Counted from the first letter of the stretch, positions 7,397-15,250 are shown. The stretch is DNA of 64,000 nt from an uncultured Clostridia bacterium (GCA_947629005.1 CANRCD010000005.1:38574-102573), one strand, 5' to 3'. The notes: generated from the sequence alone by a model not told the origin. Program-made: numbers and translations.

Positions 7397-8242
7397 ATGC
7401 GCCCCTCGGTATCAATCCTTCTCGCGCTGAACAAACTGTTCCCTCTGCCGGTTCATCCCTTTAACCTCCAGAACGAGGGCAAGAAAACCTACGCTCAATG
7501 GCAGTATGAAAAAGGGGCCGACACGATAAAGTTCTATAACGAGGTCGTTTCTCCCGCCGATATGTTTGAGGGCAAAACCGTGCTCGACATCGGCTGCGGC
7601 GCCGCCGGCAAGTCACTTTACTACGCCTCGCTCGGGGCTGAAAAGGTCTACGGTATCGACATAGTGGAGGCCTACGCCGCTCAGTCCGCCGCGCTGGCCG
7701 AGGAAAAGGGCCTCGCCGATAGATTCGAGTTCCGCCTTTGCGACGCGGGCGACACCGGCTTCCCCGATGATTTTTTCGATACGATAATCATGAACGACAG
7801 CATGGAACACGTGGCCGAACCCGAGAGGGTTCTGCGCGAGTGTTGGCGCGTCCTCAAAAAGGGCGGGCGGCTGTTCGTGAACTTTTGCCCCTACTACCAC
7901 CCCTTCGGCGCGCACCTCAGCGACGCCGTGGGTATTCCGTGGGTGCATATATTCTTCAGCGAGCAGACCATGATTGACGCCTATAAGATACTGATAAAGG
8001 ACGTACCCGACCGCGACAGCCGCATAGCCTTCCGCTTTTCCAAAAAGCCCGACGGCGGCGATACCATTTCCTATATCAATCACATGACGATAAAGCGCTT
8101 CAATAAGATACTCGCTGGACAGCCCTTTACGGTGAAGTACTACCGCGAGGTTCCGCTGCGCCCGTTCCTCACGCCGCTGGCGAAGCTCCCCCTGACAAAG
8201 GAGATGTTCGTCAAAATGACCGTCGCGATACTTGCGAAATAG
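7397..8242 (+). CDS. Class I SAM-dependent methyltransferase, substrate unknown
   Basis: 281 aa from ATG 7397, chosen because GAAAGGAG lies just upstream; the in-frame ATG at 7379 is inside that region. The SAM-binding motif I is VLDIGCGAAGKSLYYAS followed by the acidic strand end VYGIDIVE, and motif post I/II FDTIIMNDSMEHVAEPERVL is typical of the UbiE/Methyltransf_11 group. The ~50 residues before motif I (LPVHPFNLQNEGKKTYAQWQ) and the C-terminal ~90 residues do not point to a known substrate. It lies 100 bp after tRNA-Arg and is followed by a family hairpin, so it is probably a single-gene unit. It could act on a lipid, quinone-like molecule or other small compound. Confidence 0.85.
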   Translation: MRPSVSILLALNKLFPLPVHPFNLQNEGKKTYAQWQYEKGADTIKFYNEVVSPADMFEGKTVLDIGCGAAGKSLYYASLGAEKVYGIDIVEAYAAQSAALAEEKGLADRFEFRLCDAGDTGFPDDFFDTIIMNDSMEHVAEPERVLRECWRVLKKGGRLFVNFCPYYHPFGAHLSDAVGIPWVHIFFSEQTMIDAYKILIKDVPDRDSRIAFRFSKKPDGGDTISYINHMTIKRFNKILAGQPFTVKYYREVPLRPFLTPLAKLPLTKEMFVKMTVAILAK

Positions 8243-8297
8243 GCAGGACGCCCCATGTCGGTTGGGGGGCGGCTGCGCCTACGAATAACGCAAAACA

Positions 8298-8323
8298 AAA
8301 ATCCGCTCATACGAGCGGATTTT
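8298..8323. terminator. Gene-end hairpin, copy 3 of the family
   Basis: Arms 8298-8308 and 8313-8323 (core ATCCGCTC/GAGCGGAT, loop ATAC) lie between the convergent methyltransferase and M23 peptidase genes, so it may stop transcription from both sides. Confidence 0.65.
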
Positions 8324-8362
8324 GTGCATTAATTCAAATTCGGGCAATTTTGCCGACGCGCG

Positions 8363-9073
8363 TCACGGCTCCACAATATTCACTACATAGCTTTCCGGAT
8401 TGACGCAGACATCGTCCTGCCATGTTTCAAAATGCAGGTGCGAAGCGGCCTTGCTTTCGATTGGCGAAGAACCTACCCCGCTGATAACGGTCCCCTTTTT
8501 GACCTCTTCGCCTACGCTGACCATGTCGAGGGTGGATACGCCCTTGTAGACAGACCGCAAACCTCCCTTATGCTTCAGCTCGATGACATTGCCCCAGAGC
8601 TTGTCCTCGTACGCTTTAGCCACGGTGCCGTCGGCGGCGGCCACCACGGCGGCGGCCAGCGGGGCCGCTATATCCATGCCCGAGTGGGAACGCCAGTCCT
8701 GCATGGTTTCGGAGTAGACAGCCTGAAGGGAATAGGGGGCGCAGACGGCGCCGCTTACGGGCTGCTCAAGCGGGAAGGGCGGATCATCGTCCTCCTCTTC
8801 GGGCTCTTCCTCTTTTTCCACGTCATCAGCCGGAGCGGCGGTTTTGAGCGTCTCCGGCTCCGGCGAGGAGGGAGCCTTAATATCGGGCACGTCGGACACG
8901 GGAGAGGAGGCGCGCAGCAACGGAGCAATGGCCACGGCGCGTTCGGCGGCGTCAACGGCCATAGAGTTGCGCAGAGCTCCGTTCCGCACGGCGGTTATAT
9001 GACCCATGGCGAAGCTGACGGCGAACACCGCCAGCAGCGCCAAAATAACCATAGTTCTTTTCACAGACTTCAT
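8363..9073 (-). CDS. Membrane-anchored M23 peptidase, SpoIIQ-like
   Basis: 236 aa. One N-terminal membrane segment (about residues 7-26), then an acidic, Pro-rich linker (DDVEKEEEPEEEDDDPPFP) and a C-terminal LytM/M23 domain. The zinc ligands appear intact: HSGMDIAA supplies His and Asp, and HLHFE supplies the H-x-H motif. The layout (short, single TM, extracellular LytM domain) is that of SpoIIQ, the forespore protein that pairs with SpoIIIAH across the two sporulation membranes; Clostridia SpoIIQ often keeps the zinc site that Bacillus SpoIIQ has lost. It could also be a general cell-wall endopeptidase. A sigma-F/G-like promoter match is present upstream, and a 42-codon ORF precedes it. Confidence 0.75.
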   Translation of the reverse strand: MKSVKRTMVILALLAVFAVSFAMGHITAVRNGALRNSMAVDAAERAVAIAPLLRASSPVSDVPDIKAPSSPEPETLKTAAPADDVEKEEEPEEEDDDPPFPLEQPVSGAVCAPYSLQAVYSETMQDWRSHSGMDIAAPLAAAVVAAADGTVAKAYEDKLWGNVIELKHKGGLRSVYKGVSTLDMVSVGEEVKKGTVISGVGSSPIESKAASHLHFETWQDDVCVNPESYVVNIVEP

Positions 9074-9092
9074 TTGGACTTCACCTCAGTTT

Positions 9093-9122
9093 TAGCTTCG
9101 CCGTTTTTTGTGTAATTTATAC
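9093..9122 (-). promoter_or_regulatory. Possible forespore sigma-F/G promoter of the M23 gene
   Basis: Minus strand: GTATA (9122-9118), 15-nt spacer, GGCGAAGCTA (9102-9093), followed by GAGGTGA and the ATG at 9073. This resembles the sigma-F consensus (GYWTA, N16, GGNRANANTW), with one -10 mismatch and a spacer one nt short. Inferred from pattern only. Confidence 0.4.
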
Positions 9123-9131
9123 AAAAAAATT

Positions 9132-9260
9132 TTACCGCCGCCCGAGAGCGGCAAAAATTCCCGAAAAAACTCCGCGCATATCGGAAAAATATACCGCCGC
9201 GGCGGGCGCGAGCAGCGAAAATAGAATGAAAATCGCCGCGGTCAAGAGAAATTTTTTCAT
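9132..9260 (-). CDS. Small hydrophobic/secreted ORF, 42 aa
   Basis: ATG 9260 to TAA 9132, preceded by GGGGAG at good spacing. It starts MKKFLLTAAIFILFSLLAPA and ends in a short tail (VYFSDMRGVFSGIFAALGRR), so it is either a one-segment membrane peptide or a signal peptide with a tiny mature part. It lies in the same direction as, and 58 bp before, the SpoIIQ-like gene. I do not recognise it. The ribosome binding site and signal-like composition argue that it is real, but coding potential at 42 codons is hard to prove. Confidence 0.45.
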   Translation of the reverse strand: MKKFLLTAAIFILFSLLAPAAAVYFSDMRGVFSGIFAALGRR

Positions 9261-9320
9261 TATTATCTCCCCTTTTTGCATAATTCTATGCTGAAATCAA
9301 AGATTTAGAACATTTTGTTA

Positions 9321-9349
9321 TTGAAAAAAATTAAATTTTATGCTAAAAT
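9321..9349 (+). promoter_or_regulatory. Promoter of citrate synthase
   Basis: -35 TTGAAA (9321-9326), 17-nt spacer, -10 TAAAAT (9344-9349) preceded by TATGC. Confidence 0.8.
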
Positions 9350-9376
9350 AAAGCAATAAAAAAGGAGGCCACCGCC

Positions 9377-10729
9377 ATGAACGAGAAAAACAGCGCCACC
9401 TTCCGCGAACTGTGCGAGCTTTCGCGCAGCATATATACGCTTGAGCCGGAGCTTTACAATACCTTCAACGTAAAGCGCGGGCTCAGGAACGCCGACGGCA
9501 GCGGCGTGCTTGTGGGCCTGACCAAAATAGGCGAGGTCCACGGTTACGTTGTGGACGAAAACGAAAAGCAGCCAATCTACGGCACACTGCGCTACCGCGG
9601 CGTGGACGTGGAGGATATCGTGCGCGCCTGCCGGACAGAAAAACGCTTTGGCTTTGAGGAAGTCGCATACCTGCTGCTGTTCGGTCGTTTGCCCTCGCGC
9701 GATTCCCTTGACAGGTTCAACGCTTACCTCGGCTCTAAGCGCCAGCTTCCCCGCAATTTCACTGAGGACATGATTCTTAAGGCCCCGAGCAGCGACATCA
9801 TGAACAAGCTTGCCCGAAGCGTGCTCGCCTCCTATTCCTACGACGACAATCCCGACGACAACTCCCTCGAAAACGTGCTGCGTCAGTCCTTTGAGCTCAT
9901 TGCCCGTATGCCTGTGTTCATTGCGCACGCCTATCAGGCCAAGTCGCACTATTATGACGGCAAGAGCCTCATACTGCATATGCCCGTGGAGGAGCTCTCA
10001 ACAGCGGAAAACTTCCTGCACTTGATGCGTGCCGACAACGAGTACACGCCCATGGAGGCCGAGCTGCTTGACCTTGCGCTGATTTTGCACGCCGAGCACG
10101 GCGGCGGCAACAACAGCGCTTTCACCACGCACGTGGTATCCTCGACCGGCACCGATACCTACAGCGCCATTGCCGCTGCCATAGGCTCGCTTAAGGGCCC
10201 CAAGCACGGCGGAGCGAACGCAAAGGTCATGGGCATGATAGAGGATTTCAAGGCCAACGTGGCCGACATAACCGACGAAAATCAAGTCAAGGCGCACATT
10301 GTGAAGCTGCTTAAAAGGGAGGCCTACGACAGGAGCGGTCTTGTCTACGGTATTGGTCACGCGGTCTACACCAAGAGCGACCCCCGCGCCGTGCTCCTGC
10401 GCGAAAACGCGCTGGCTCTCGCCAAGGAGAAGGGCATGGAGGACGAATTCAATCTTTACGATATCATAGCGAGAAACACCCCGCTTCTCTTTGCCGAGAT
10501 TAAAAACAGCGATAAGATAATCGCCCCCAATGTGGACTTCTACAGCGGCTTCGTATACAAAATGCTCAATATCCCGCCCGAGGTCTACACCCCCATCTTT
10601 GCCATGAGCCGCATTGTGGGCTGGTGCGCACATCGGATAGAGGAGATCACCGTGTCCGACCGAATAATCCGTCCGGCATATAAATCCGTTTCGAAAAAGA
10701 CGGAGTATGTGCCGATTGATAAAAGGTGA
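9377..10729 (+). CDS. Citrate synthase family protein
   Basis: 450 aa, preceded by AAAGGAGG. It condenses acetyl-CoA (or propionyl-CoA) with oxaloacetate. The active-site blocks are present: LHAEHGGGNNSAFTTHVV, GSLKGPKHGGANAKV, YGIGHAVYTKSDPRA, and the C-terminal arginine region RIVGWCAHRIEE. Residues 1-60 form an N-terminal extension seen in Clostridia-type enzymes. Citrate and methylcitrate synthases cannot be separated by eye, but no prp genes are near. It has its own promoter and a likely terminator, and lies upstream of a branched-chain aminotransferase; both fit glutamate/amino-acid synthesis from 2-oxoglutarate. No aconitase or isocitrate dehydrogenase is in the window. Confidence 0.92.
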   Translation: MNEKNSATFRELCELSRSIYTLEPELYNTFNVKRGLRNADGSGVLVGLTKIGEVHGYVVDENEKQPIYGTLRYRGVDVEDIVRACRTEKRFGFEEVAYLLLFGRLPSRDSLDRFNAYLGSKRQLPRNFTEDMILKAPSSDIMNKLARSVLASYSYDDNPDDNSLENVLRQSFELIARMPVFIAHAYQAKSHYYDGKSLILHMPVEELSTAENFLHLMRADNEYTPMEAELLDLALILHAEHGGGNNSAFTTHVVSSTGTDTYSAIAAAIGSLKGPKHGGANAKVMGMIEDFKANVADITDENQVKAHIVKLLKREAYDRSGLVYGIGHAVYTKSDPRAVLLRENALALAKEKGMEDEFNLYDIIARNTPLLFAEIKNSDKIIAPNVDFYSGFVYKMLNIPPEVYTPIFAMSRIVGWCAHRIEEITVSDRIIRPAYKSVSKKTEYVPIDKR

Positions 10730-10735
10730 GTTTTT

Positions 10736-10765
10736 AGCAAAAATCTTTAATTGTTTTTGCTTTTT
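10736..10765 (+). terminator. AT-rich terminator after citrate synthase
   Basis: Stem AGCAAAAA (10736-10743) with TTTTTGCT (10754-10761), followed by TTTT. A weak stem, but well placed 7 nt after the stop codon. Confidence 0.5.
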
Positions 10766-10840
10766 ATGAAAAAACGCTGGATTTTTTCGCCGAAAAGGTG
10801 CATAATGGAAACAGAAGAAATTGAAAGGAGCTTACATAAA

Positions 10841-11908
10841 ATGGACATTAAAATCACACGCACAACCTCGCCGAAGGCAAAACCAGCCGACGAAACCAAG
10901 CTTGGCTTCGGCAGAATTTACACCGACCACATGTTCATTATGGACCATACCGAGGGCAGGGGCTGGCATGACGCCCGCATTGTGCCTTACCAGAACCTCA
11001 GCCTCGATCCGGCGGCCATGGTGTTCCACTACGCGCTCGAGTCCTTCGAGGGGCTCAAGGCCTATCGCTGGCCCGACGGCTCCATTCACCTGTTCCGCCC
11101 CGACAAAAACGCACAGCGCATGATAAACACAAATCACCGTATGTGCCTGCCCGCTCTTCCGGCGGAAAATTTCGTTGAGGCTGTGAAGGCTCTTGTTAAG
11201 GTAGACGCTGACTGGGTCCCCTCCGCCGAGGGCGCTTCGCTCTACATTCGCCCCTTTGTCATCGCCACCGAACCTCATCTCGGCGTGCGCCCCTCGACGA
11301 CGCACCAGCTCATCATTATATGCTCGCCCGTCGGGGCCTACTACTCCACCGGTATCAATCCCGTCAAGATTTTTGTCGAGGACGAGTACACCCGCGCTTG
11401 TCCGGGCGGCACCGGCTTCACCAAGTGCGGCGGCAACTACGCGGCCTCGCTTATTTCGCAGGTAAAGGCTCACGAGCTCGGATATGAGCAGACGCTCTGG
11501 CTTGACGGCGTGGAGCACAAGTACGTCGAAGAAGTGGGCAGCATGAACTGCTTCTTCAAGATTGACGGCAAAGTTTATACCGCTCCCACCGTGGGTACGG
11601 TGCTCCCCGGCGTGACGCGTATGTCGTGCATTGAGTTGCTTAACAAGTGGGGCTACGAGGTAAGCGAGGACCGCCTGCCCATAGCCGACGTTATGGCGGC
11701 CTCCCGCGAGGGCAAGCTGGAGGAGGTTTTCGGCACCGGTACCGCCGCCGTTATCTCGCCCGTGGGCGAGCTGCGCTACGAGGACGAGGTGGCCTATATC
11801 AATAACGGCGAGATTGGCCCCGTCACCCATAAGCTTTACGAGACAATAACCGGTATTCAGTGGGGCAAGCTGCCCGACGATATGGGCTGGACAATGGCTA
11901 TAGACTGA
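10841..11908 (+). CDS. ilvE: Branched-chain amino acid aminotransferase
   Basis: 355 aa from ATG 10841, chosen because GAAAGGAG lies 10 nt upstream; longer in-frame starts lack a site. This PLP fold-type IV enzyme transfers the amino group between Leu/Ile/Val and 2-oxoglutarate. The length and blocks (MVFHYALESFEGLKAY, ASLYIRPF, GFTKCGGNYAASL, EEVGSMNCFF, GTGTAAVISPVG) fit the larger BCAT subgroup; the PLP lysine is K195 in GFTKCGGNY. It follows citrate synthase at about 110 bp and ends in a strong terminator, so it may be transcribed alone. A CATAAT at 10801 could be its -10, with no clear -35. Confidence 0.95.
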   Translation: MDIKITRTTSPKAKPADETKLGFGRIYTDHMFIMDHTEGRGWHDARIVPYQNLSLDPAAMVFHYALESFEGLKAYRWPDGSIHLFRPDKNAQRMINTNHRMCLPALPAENFVEAVKALVKVDADWVPSAEGASLYIRPFVIATEPHLGVRPSTTHQLIIICSPVGAYYSTGINPVKIFVEDEYTRACPGGTGFTKCGGNYAASLISQVKAHELGYEQTLWLDGVEHKYVEEVGSMNCFFKIDGKVYTAPTVGTVLPGVTRMSCIELLNKWGYEVSEDRLPIADVMAASREGKLEEVFGTGTAAVISPVGELRYEDEVAYINNGEIGPVTHKLYETITGIQWGKLPDDMGWTMAID

Positions 11909-11929
11909 TATAAATCAATAGTTATTACA

Positions 11930-11959
11930 GGCGGGCCGGACGAATCGGCCCGCCGTTTT
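11930..11959 (+). terminator. Intrinsic terminator of ilvE
   Basis: GC-rich stem GGCGGGCCG/CGGCCCGCC with loop GACGAAT, followed by GTTTTG. Confidence 0.85.
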
Positions 11960-12020
11960 GCGGGGGATAATATTTACGCGGCTTTCCATAAACTCACAGG
12001 AATGTTTTTTCCCATAGGGA

Positions 12021-12050
12021 TTGACAAAATGTATTGCAATGTGATAAAAT
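12021..12050 (+). promoter_or_regulatory. Promoter of the subtilase gene
   Basis: -35 TTGACA (12021-12026), 18-nt spacer, -10 TAAAAT (12045-12050) preceded by TGTGA. Confidence 0.8.
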
Positions 12051-12087
12051 AAATCATAATTATTTTACTTTGGAAAAGGTGCTGCCA

Positions 12088-13566
12088 ATGAAAAAGTTGA
12101 AATTTGCATTAGTGGCTTTTATTATGCTGTTAATGATTTCCGCAGGCGCGGAAGCCAGCGAGTTTATATTCAAATACAGCGACGACGCCCCTCAGCCCGC
12201 GGTCTTTGACTTTGAGGCCGAGTATTTTGATATGAACATTTATTTTACCGACGATGAGGAAGGCATAAAGCGTCTGTCCGAAAAGGGCTATATTGAATAT
12301 TACGAACGCAACACTGAAATATATCTGCCCGACGAGCCCGAGCCCGACGTTTCGCTTATGTCCATGCCTAACGACAGCCTTGTGGAAAGACAGATGGAAT
12401 ATGAATTTAACGTGACAAACGCTCAGGGCGTGGTGAACAATACCATCGCCTGCGGCGACTACTCCGGTATTCGGGGGCAGGGAGTTCGTATCGGCATAAT
12501 CGACACAGGCATAGACCAAGATCATCCCGACATCGACTACAGCAGGGTTAATCAGTATGATATATTCACTAAGGGCAATGTCGCCAACGACTTCGACGGC
12601 CACGGCACCGGCGTGGCCGGAATTATCGCTGCGAGGACCGATAACGGCATTGGCCTTGCCAGCCTTGCGCCCGAGGCGGAAATATATGTTATCAAAGTAT
12701 ATAAGGACGACTCGAAAACCACTGATTCCCAAAATCTGCTGGATGGCTGCAAGTACGCCGTCACGGTGGGCTGCGATGTTGTCAACATAAGCTCCGGTAT
12801 GCCGGCGAATTCCAAATCGCTGAGGGAATACATAGATAAGATGAACAGCTACGGCATAATCGTTGTCGCCGCCGCCGGCAATCACAACTCGAGCGACGCC
12901 GACCCCTACCCTGAGGACAGCAAGCCGCTTTACCCCGCCGCGTGGGACAGCGTGATAAGTGTGGCCGCCGTTGACAGCGAGGGCGAAAGAACGTGGTTCT
13001 CATATCACAACGCCTACGTTGACACCGCGGCCGCCGGTCTCTACGTGCAGGTGCTGACGAATGGCGGCGGCTACGGCACAAACAGCGGCACTTCTTTTTC
13101 ATCGCCGTTTGTGGCCTCCGTCGCGGCTCTGGCAAAGCAGCTCGATATGAGCATAGACGCGGCTCGCTTCTGTGAGCTGCTCGAGCTCACCTCCACCGAC
13201 AAAGGCGTACCTGGCAAGGACACGCTCTACGGCTACGGCATAATCAACGTCGGCGCGATGTTGGATTATATGCTCCACGGCGTTGATATAGATATTGCGG
13301 ATATGATAGATGTGGGCGAAATCGAGCAGGAAAACTTCATTTTTACTGTGACCGTTGTTAATAACTCGATGGAACCTGTCGAGCTGATTGATAGTTGGAC
13401 GGCGGATTTTGGCGGGCAGATGAACGTCTCCAACACTATCGTTACGGCTCAGCCCGGCGAAAATAAGCTTACCTACAGCGGCTTGGGCAAAATAAGGCAC
13501 TTTGTCTGGTTTAAGGAGAATATCCGGCCCCTTTGCCCCGTTCAAACGGCGGAATTTAATCCATAA
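12088..13566 (+). CDS. Secreted S8 subtilisin-like serine protease
   Basis: 492 aa from ATG 12088, with AAAGGTG upstream. Signal peptide MKKLKFALVAFIMLLMISAG. Residues ~24-115 form a propeptide-like region; the catalytic domain has D139 (IGIIDTGID), H172 (DFDGHGTGVAGI) and S336 (SGTSFSSPFVAS), plus the oxyanion region VVAAAGNHNSSD. About 95 residues after the domain (IADMIDVGEIEQENFIFTVT onward) look like a beta-sandwich appendage; there is no SLH or sortase signal, so the enzyme is probably released. It has its own promoter, and the 40-bp palindrome after it may double as its terminator. The target protein is unknown. Confidence 0.92.
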   Translation: MKKLKFALVAFIMLLMISAGAEASEFIFKYSDDAPQPAVFDFEAEYFDMNIYFTDDEEGIKRLSEKGYIEYYERNTEIYLPDEPEPDVSLMSMPNDSLVERQMEYEFNVTNAQGVVNNTIACGDYSGIRGQGVRIGIIDTGIDQDHPDIDYSRVNQYDIFTKGNVANDFDGHGTGVAGIIAARTDNGIGLASLAPEAEIYVIKVYKDDSKTTDSQNLLDGCKYAVTVGCDVVNISSGMPANSKSLREYIDKMNSYGIIVVAAAGNHNSSDADPYPEDSKPLYPAAWDSVISVAAVDSEGERTWFSYHNAYVDTAAAGLYVQVLTNGGGYGTNSGTSFSSPFVASVAALAKQLDMSIDAARFCELLELTSTDKGVPGKDTLYGYGIINVGAMLDYMLHGVDIDIADMIDVGEIEQENFIFTVTVVNNSMEPVELIDSWTADFGGQMNVSNTIVTAQPGENKLTYSGLGKIRHFVWFKENIRPLCPVQTAEFNP

Positions 13567-13583
13567 AAAAATGTAAAACATAC

Positions 13584-13612
13584 TTGACATTTTGGCTTTT
13601 ATGTGGTAGTAT
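13584..13612 (+). promoter_or_regulatory. Promoter of the XRE regulator operon
   Basis: -35 TTGACA (13584-13589), 17-nt spacer, -10 TAGTAT (13607-13612) preceded by TGTGG. The -10 lies in the left arm of the palindrome at 13605-13644. Confidence 0.75.
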
Positions 13613-13644
13613 AAAAGTAAAGCGCGCTTTACTTTTATACTACC
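13605..13644. promoter_or_regulatory. 40-bp perfect palindrome: probable operator and terminator
   Basis: 20 bp on each side of the GCGC centre at 13623-13626 are exact reverse complements, with no loop. The left arm holds the -10 of the XRE operon; a transcript of the upstream subtilase gene would form a 20-bp hairpin followed by CTTTTTT. It may therefore stop read-through and also bind the XRE protein encoded 21 nt downstream. Confidence 0.7.
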
Positions 13645-13665
13645 CTTTTTTCGGAGGTGATTTTT

Positions 13666-13866
13666 ATTAAAAATCTGGTAGAGGAGCTCCGTAAGGAGCG
13701 CGGCCTGACGCAGGCGGAGCTCGCGGAAAAGCTCGGCGTTTCGCGCCAGACGGTTATTTCGCTCGAGGGCGGGCGTTACAACCCGTCCATCACGCTGGCC
13801 CACAAAATCGCGGCGGCGTTTTCCAAAACCATTGAGGAAGTATTTATTTTTGAGGAGGAAAATTAG
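13666..13866 (+). CDS. XRE-family transcriptional regulator, probable ATT start
   Basis: 66 aa if started at ATT 13666. The sequence KNLVEELRKERGLTQAELAE KLGVSRQTVISLEGG is one XRE helix-turn-helix, and relatives normally begin MKN-. The best ribosome binding site, GGAGGTGA (13653-13660), ends 5 nt before this ATT; the only standard in-frame start, GTG 13657, lies inside that site and cannot use it. Small regulators of this type usually repress their own operon; the palindrome over the -10 is the obvious target. The stop codon touches the ATG of the next gene. Confidence is high in the family and moderate in the start. Confidence 0.85.
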   Translation: MKNLVEELRKERGLTQAELAEKLGVSRQTVISLEGGRYNPSITLAHKIAAAFSKTIEEVFIFEEEN

Positions 13867-14262
13867 ATGAGCTTCAAAACAAGGCTGATAATCAAGCTGG
13901 GCTTTCTGTATGCGTTTGCGGCGGCGCTGCTGCTGCTTGGCTATGGAAGGGACAATAACTTTTTCACTATGGGAACGACTATGGCTATGATGGCCGTAAT
14001 ATTTACGGTGCGCTTCGCGCTGCTTTTGAAAAACGGCGAAAAGCTGGCCGCGCTCGAGACCGATTCGCATGACGAGCGTACGGTGTTCGTATCCATGAAA
14101 AGCTATAGCTTTGCCTTTTGGCTTAGCATAGTGGCCGAGGCGGCGGCCTTCTTTGTTCTGGAATGGCGCGGCAGCGCGGCGGCGAGACCGCTCTGCTTTG
14201 TGATTTGCTTCCAAGCGTTCGCGTATTTGGGTTCATATCTCTTTTTTAACAAAAAGTACTGA
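13867..14262 (+). CDS. Four-segment membrane protein paired with the XRE regulator
   Basis: 131 aa. Four hydrophobic segments: about residues 8-25, 35-52, 82-100 and 106-125, with a short polar loop holding DSHDERT between the second and third. XRE regulators of this type are often followed by a small DUF2178-like membrane protein, and the DER motif fits that group, but I cannot confirm the family. The ATG directly abuts the stop of the regulator gene, so the two are surely co-transcribed and probably translationally coupled. No transport or enzymatic motif is visible; a role as a signal partner or target of the regulator is only inferred. Confidence 0.75.
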   Translation: MSFKTRLIIKLGFLYAFAAALLLLGYGRDNNFFTMGTTMAMMAVIFTVRFALLLKNGEKLAALETDSHDERTVFVSMKSYSFAFWLSIVAEAAAFFVLEWRGSAAARPLCFVICFQAFAYLGSYLFFNKKY

Positions 14263-14322
14263 TTTTTATCGGAATAAAAAATTGCCCTCCGGCGCATGAT
14301 AGCTATCGAGGGTGATGATTGA

Positions 14323-14976
14323 ATGGCGTTTCTGGTAGCTGTCTTTACGGTGGGCTCAGTGGCGGGTTATGTCGCCGAGATGATTTGGTGCATGATAACA
14401 AATCAAGTGATAGAATCACGCCAAGGCATGGTTTTTGGCCCATTTAGCCAGATATACGGCATAGCCGCCGTTATACTGACTCTGATAATAAAAAAGGACA
14501 GTCCGGCAACGAGAATTTTCCTCATAAGCGCGGCAGTCGGCGGAGTGTACGAGTACCTTTGCTCGTATATACAGGAGCAGCTCTTTGGAACTGTTTCTTG
14601 GGACTACGGCGACAGCTTTCTAAGCATAAACGGCAGAACAAGTCTTGTTTTCTGCCTGTTCTGGGGAACAATGGGAGTTTTTCTGATAAAGGTCATCAAT
14701 CCCGCTCTCTCGTCTGTTTTATCGAGGGTCCGCGCGGAAAGCCTTACAATCGCGAGCGCGCTTGTTGCGGCCTTCTTTATTTTCAATCTTCAGTTAAGCT
14801 TTATGGCCGTTAAGCGCCAAAGCGGGCGCAGAATGAACATTCCCGCCGTTACGAGGGTTGAAAAATGGCTGGACCTTCGGTTTAACGATGACGTGCTGAA
14901 AAAAATTTATCCGAATATGATCGTTGTAGAGGCAAAAGGCAATGAAAAAGCAAAATCGGGCCAAGGAGGCCCTTAA
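14323..14976 (+). CDS. CmpB-like ABC-transporter-type membrane protein (PF06541 type)
   Basis: 217 aa. Four membrane segments in the first 155 residues, with the family blocks GYVAEMIWCMITNQVIESRQ, GPFSQIYGIAAV, GGVYEYLCSYIQEQLFG and SINGRTSLVFCLFWG. These match the putative ABC transporter permease family seen in Firmicutes, whose transported substrate is unknown and which often occurs without an ATPase. The last ~55 residues are a cytoplasmic charged tail. GAGGGTGAT precedes the ATG; that site can pair with CCCTC 23 nt upstream (14284-14288), a weak hairpin around a GATAGCTATC palindrome. The end overlaps a small ORF by 35 bp. Confidence 0.75.
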   Translation: MAFLVAVFTVGSVAGYVAEMIWCMITNQVIESRQGMVFGPFSQIYGIAAVILTLIIKKDSPATRIFLISAAVGGVYEYLCSYIQEQLFGTVSWDYGDSFLSINGRTSLVFCLFWGTMGVFLIKVINPALSSVLSRVRAESLTIASALVAAFFIFNLQLSFMAVKRQSGRRMNIPAVTRVEKWLDLRFNDDVLKKIYPNMIVVEAKGNEKAKSGQGGP

Positions 14977-15121
14977 AAAATCAGAAAATCCAAGGGAGGC
15001 AAAGAAGGCCGCCGAGGCCTTCACTAGCAAGGACAATGTTATGACCGACCCCTTGGGCAGTTGGACGGGCAACCCCGCCGATCTTGGCGATGTGCCGACG
15101 CAGGACGTTGACGATTTATAA
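14942..15121 (+). CDS. Small conserved protein, 59 aa, with DPLGSWTG and QDVDDL motifs
   Basis: ATG 14942 to TAA 15121, in a different frame from and overlapping the end of the CmpB-like gene. The N-terminal half is Lys/Ala-rich (MKKQNRAKEALKKSENPREA), the C-terminal half is TDPLGSWTGNPADLGDVPTQ followed by DVDDL. The combination DPLGSxTG plus a terminal QD-DDL is one I recall from short hypothetical proteins of Clostridia; the function is unknown. The ribosome binding site is weak (GAGG, 13 nt upstream), so expression probably depends on coupling to the upstream gene. Confidence 0.7.
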   Translation: MKKQNRAKEALKKSENPREAKKAAEAFTSKDNVMTDPLGSWTGNPADLGDVPTQDVDDL

Positions 15122-15250
15122 GGAACCGTTAAAAATGCCCACAGACTGGCATCGCCACAAATACGGCTCCGCCGTCTTTGCGGGGGCCAATGGCTGAATG
15201 TATTGATTTAAGACTGTTTTGAGTTTAGCGAAAAGCAATGAATTAATGTG

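Noticed and set aside
9251..9280. Perfect-looking sigma-F motif (GCATA, N16, GGAGATAATA) on the minus strand
   Set aside because: It would start transcription inside the 42-codon ORF and overlaps that ORF's ribosome site; I cannot separate it from chance.
13099..14214. 371-codon open frame on the minus strand
   Set aside because: It runs across the subtilase end, the palindrome, the XRE gene and the membrane-protein gene; all of these have better coding evidence on the plus strand.
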